Shown: positions 32,024-34,668 of the stretch, one piece after another
Layout: the number at the start of each line of letters is the position of its first letter
Numbering within the stretch: the stretch's first letter is position 1
Assembly (NCBI RefSeq): GCF_021028955.1
Contig: NZ_JAIWPE010000011.1
Coordinates: 1-34,668, forward strand
DNA from: Salipaludibacillus sp. CUR1
GTDB taxonomy: Bacteria > Bacillota > Bacilli > Bacillales > Salisediminibacteriaceae
Direction: 5' to 3'
Length of the DNA stretch: 34,668 bases
The notes under the pieces: model-generated
Seen by the model: only the letters and a program-made list of their open reading frames with translations
Databases searched by the model: none
What the model was told of the DNA's origin: nothing
Made by a program: the position numbers and the translations under genes

Positions 32024-33181
32024 ATGTATGCGTTAGTAATAGGAAGAGCTTTGCCTGATGAAAAAACAGGAATGATGGGGATATTTGAATTTGAGCAGGC
32101 AGCAGCATTAAATAAATATAATTTTAAATCTGTTTATGCTTTTTGTGATACTCGATCGGTTAAGTCTTTACGCATATTTAATTATGTAAACTTACATTCG
32201 AGTAAACCTTCTGTTTATGGTTACCATTTACCAATAGGTGGTATTCCAAAGCAACTATTTGATCACCTCAAAACGAAACATTTTCAAAAACTATTAAACA
32301 ATATTTTAGAAAAAGAAGGTAAACCAGCAGTTATTCATGTGCACTTCCCATTGTTGAATTTAAACGAGCAAATTTGGAACTTACTTAAAAACCTTCAAAT
32401 ACCGATAGTTGTTACCGAACATTGGAGTAAAGTACAGTTGAAAAAATTGGAGCCTCATAGTGTAAGTTTACTAAAAAAAATTGAAAAGGAATCAGATAGT
32501 TTTAACTGTGTTGGGGAAAAACTGAAACAAAGCGTAGTAGAGTTAACTGGTACTAATAAAAATATAGAAGTAATTCCAAATATGGTGAAACCAATTTTTA
32601 AATATTCAGAACGAAAGATTAGGAAAAAAAAGTATGACTTTGTTACTGTTGGTCGATTAGTGGAAAGTAAAAGATTCGGATTATTAATAAATGCATTTTC
32701 AAAAGCATTTGCTGAGAATACAGATGTACATTTAAATATCATTGGTAATGGCCCGGTGTTTAGTAATTTAAAAAAACAAATTCACAGTCAAGGTATGGGT
32801 GATAAAATTACACTGCATGGGTTCCTTCCACGAGAAAAAACTGCGGATATGCTTAAAAAAAGTGATGCCTTTGTTTCGGCTAGTGTTTTGGAAACTTTTG
32901 GAGTGCCATTCATTGAAGCTATGGCTTGTGGGAGACCAGTAATAGGCGTTAAAGGAGGGCCAATAGATATTTATATTGATGAATTAACGGGGGTATTATT
33001 CGAAGCAGATAATGTTGAGGAGTTGGCTAAAGTATTAATTAATATGTACGAAAAAGGGAAAAATTACAATGAGAAACAAATAGCCAAAAGAGCTGAGGAA
33101 TTGTTTAGTGAAAAGGCAGTATCTGAAAGATTAATAGATATTTTCAATAAATTAATTAATGAAAGAAACAAACTGAAATAA
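32024..33181 (+). CDS. Glycosyltransferase family 4
   Basis: This GT-B glycosyltransferase of 385 residues has an N-terminal acceptor half (VIHVHFPLLN, IVVTEHWSK) and a C-terminal nucleotide-sugar half. The latter begins at YDFVTVGRLVESKRFGLLI (about 204-222), with HLNIIGNGPVFSNL, HGFLPREKTADML and the donor-site motif SVLETFGVPFIEAMACGRPV (about 287-306). A GT4 enzyme of this pattern adds one sugar, usually with retention, to the growing lipid-linked repeat at the cytoplasmic face. The gene starts 15 bases after the epimerase stop; the upstream GTTGGTGA makes a weak ribosome site. Donor and acceptor are unknown. Confidence 0.92.
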   Translation: MYALVIGRALPDEKTGMMGIFEFEQAAALNKYNFKSVYAFCDTRSVKSLRIFNYVNLHSSKPSVYGYHLPIGGIPKQLFDHLKTKHFQKLLNNILEKEGKPAVIHVHFPLLNLNEQIWNLLKNLQIPIVVTEHWSKVQLKKLEPHSVSLLKKIEKESDSFNCVGEKLKQSVVELTGTNKNIEVIPNMVKPIFKYSERKIRKKKYDFVTVGRLVESKRFGLLINAFSKAFAENTDVHLNIIGNGPVFSNLKKQIHSQGMGDKITLHGFLPREKTADMLKKSDAFVSASVLETFGVPFIEAMACGRPVIGVKGGPIDIYIDELTGVLFEADNVEELAKVLINMYEKGKNYNEKQIAKRAEELFSEKAVSERLIDIFNKLINERNKLK

Positions 33182-33282
33182 AACAATTGTCAAATTTAAT
33201 ACACACTTATAAAAAAGCATATTTTCTGAAGGTATAGATAGAGGAATATTACTATGGTTAATTTTTGAGAGGATTGTGTTTT

Positions 33283-34422
33283 ATGAAAGTCCTATTTATT
33301 GCTTCGTATTCTGGAACGTCTGGTGCTAATCATTCTTTAATTAATTTAATCAAAATATTAAAAACAAAAGGTGTTGAGCCTTATGTAATTATTCCTACAA
33401 GTGGAAAACTCGAAAAAGAACTAATGGAAAATAAAATTCCATACAAAAAAATAAGGTTATATAATTGGATAGTTTCAATTGATCAAATCTCAAAAAAAGA
33501 AAATATTAAGTGGTTAATTAAAAGTTTAATAAATTACTGGCAGGAGTTACGAATTTATCTTTTAATTAAAAAAAAGAAAATTAAAGTAATGCACATAAAT
33601 GCAGTTACTGCCGCTTGGGGACTTAATGCAGCCCAAAAAAATAATGTGCCTATTGTGTGGCATATAAGAGAATTTTTGGAAGAGGACTTGAACAAAAAAT
33701 TTAGAAATAGAAATTCAGCAATTAAAAAATTAAATAAAGCGAATGTAATTATTGCTATATCAAAAAGTGTAGAAAAAAAATACTCTAAAATAATTAATAA
33801 GGCAAAATTAATTACTATATATAATGGCATAGATCATAATAAATTTTCTAATATTGAAAATGATATCTTTAATAAGGATACCATAACTGTAACAATAGCA
33901 GGTAGAATTGTAAAAGAAAAAGGTCACAAAGAAGTTATCTATGCAATTCAAAAAGTTATTGATATGGGAGTTACAAACATTAAATTACTAATAGTTGGTA
34001 ATGAAGGGGATTTTAACTTTATTTCCCAAATTGAGGAGTTAGTCTTTGGACAGAATCTTGATAATCATGTCCACTTTTTAGGTTATAGGGGAGACATGGA
34101 AAATATCTGGTCTCAAACTGATATTGCAATTATAAGTTCTAAAGCCGAAGCTTTTGGAAGAGTAACAATTGAGGCTATGATGGGAGGCGCTCTAGTCTTA
34201 GGGGCAAATACTGGCGGAACTATAGAATTAATTAATGACAAATATGGTTTAATCTATGAACAAGGAAATTATAAATCTTTAGCTGATAATATAATTTACG
34301 CCATTAATAATAAAGCGGAGATGAAAGTAATTGCAAAACAAGCTAAAATAAATGCTAATAAAAATTTTACAGCTCTTATGAATGCTGAGAATATTTTTAA
34401 TGTGTATAAGAGTTTGAAATAA
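33283..34422 (+). CDS. Glycosyltransferase family 4
   Basis: This is a second GT-B enzyme, of 379 residues. A TTG at 33265 is in frame, but AGAGG about 10 bases before ATG 33283 and the start MKVLFIASYSGTSGANHSL favour the latter. The acceptor half shows VMHINAVTAAWGL and IVWHIREFLEEDL. The donor half begins ITVTIAGRIVKEKGHKEVI and has LLIVGNEGDFNF, HFLGYRGDMENIW and the EX7E-like SKAEAFGRVTIEAMMGGALV (about 286-305). GC content is very low. It stands 101 bases after the previous glycosyltransferase gene; that gap holds no other feature. The linkage made is unknown. Confidence 0.92.
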   Translation: MKVLFIASYSGTSGANHSLINLIKILKTKGVEPYVIIPTSGKLEKELMENKIPYKKIRLYNWIVSIDQISKKENIKWLIKSLINYWQELRIYLLIKKKKIKVMHINAVTAAWGLNAAQKNNVPIVWHIREFLEEDLNKKFRNRNSAIKKLNKANVIIAISKSVEKKYSKIINKAKLITIYNGIDHNKFSNIENDIFNKDTITVTIAGRIVKEKGHKEVIYAIQKVIDMGVTNIKLLIVGNEGDFNFISQIEELVFGQNLDNHVHFLGYRGDMENIWSQTDIAIISSKAEAFGRVTIEAMMGGALVLGANTGGTIELINDKYGLIYEQGNYKSLADNIIYAINNKAEMKVIAKQAKINANKNFTALMNAENIFNVYKSLK

Positions 34423-34486
34423 TAGTAACTTAATATTGTAATAAAGTAGTATTTCTTATTTGTTAATCAGAATTGAGGTATTAGAA

Positions 34487-34668
34487 TTGTATAAGGATGC
34501 TGGAAAAGAATATAAAGTAAATGTTACAGGAATATTAATTTTGCTATTAATCCCATTAATACTTCCTGACTATTTTCAACATTTAGGGATTCTTACTGAT
34601 ATTTTTACTTTACTAACAGTGATCATATTTATTTATTTAATTTTTATTACTTTTTTTAAAAAGGAATA
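34487..34668 (+). CDS. Membrane protein, N-terminal part (possible polymerase or flippase)
   Basis: The frame opens at TTG 34487 with GAGG about 9 bases upstream and runs off the right edge. Sixty residues are visible. After a short polar start (YKDAGKEYKVNV) come two hydrophobic segments (about 13-28 and 36-57) ending in a basic KK, so the protein is multi-spanning. Given its place after two glycosyltransferases it may be the Wzy-type polymerase or another integral membrane component of EPS assembly. The fragment is too short to decide. The 64-base gap before it contains no terminator. Confidence 0.6.
   Translation, partial: MYKDAGKEYKVNVTGILILLLIPLILPDYFQHLGILTDIFTLLTVIIFIYLIFITFFKKE

Overview
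The window looks like a chromosomal segment of a Gram-positive, endospore-lineage bacterium of the Bacillaceae. The evidence is strong AGGAGG-type ribosome binding sites, sigma-A promoters, LytR-CpsA-Psr (LCP) proteins, a YveK/YwqD/YwqE-type tyrosine kinase module and a Bacillus-type eps locus. Several secreted proteins are rich in Asp and Glu, which fits a salt- or alkali-adapted member, but that is inference. No species can be named from the sequence alone.

Layout. Bases 1-1111 hold the tail of an unrecognised Lys-rich protein and a VOC-family protein on the minus strand. Bases 1425-5426 carry a very large secreted M14 metallopeptidase with eight peptidoglycan-binding repeats. Bases 5478-8031 are a two-gene transcription unit (polyprenyl phosphosugar transferase, UDP-sugar epimerase). 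Bases 8425-10309 contain a NERD-domain protein and an unrecognised HTH protein. Bases 10616-20718 form a cell-wall region. It has three LCP ligases, a five-SH3b-domain N-acetylmuramoyl-L-alanine amidase preceded by a 37-residue membrane protein, and a galU-ugd operon making UDP-glucose and UDP-glucuronate. An IS3-family element with a nonsense-mutated transposase sits between the second and third LCP genes.

Bases 20915-34668 are an exopolysaccharide locus. It starts with the chain-length regulator, tyrosine kinase and PHP phosphatase. A 774-base gap follows, holding what I recognise as an EAR (epsC-motif) antitermination RNA. Next come epsC, an epsN-like aminotransferase and an epsL-like phosphosugar transferase. 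The last, very AT-rich stretch has a second aminotransferase-fold protein, a FemAB/GNAT-like acyltransferase, an ATP-grasp ligase, an SDR epimerase, two GT4 glycosyltransferases and the start of a membrane protein.

How the genes could work together: UDP-sugars made by GalU, Ugd, the epimerase and EpsC feed two phosphosugar transferases and the glycosyltransferases. The kinase/phosphatase pair tunes polymer length and export, and the LCP proteins attach polymers to peptidoglycan that the amidase and M14 peptidase remodel.

The most unusual structure is a family of strictly 21-bp tandem repeats. Two arrays (8039-8269 and 10357-10587) each contain exactly 11 units. A third, short array is interrupted by the IS element, and a fourth (19571-19696) uses a different consensus with the same period. 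All four lie beside intrinsic terminators. The most interesting protein-level lead is the aminotransferase/acyltransferase/ATP-grasp trio (27679-31106), which could add an amino-acid or acyl decoration to the polysaccharide.
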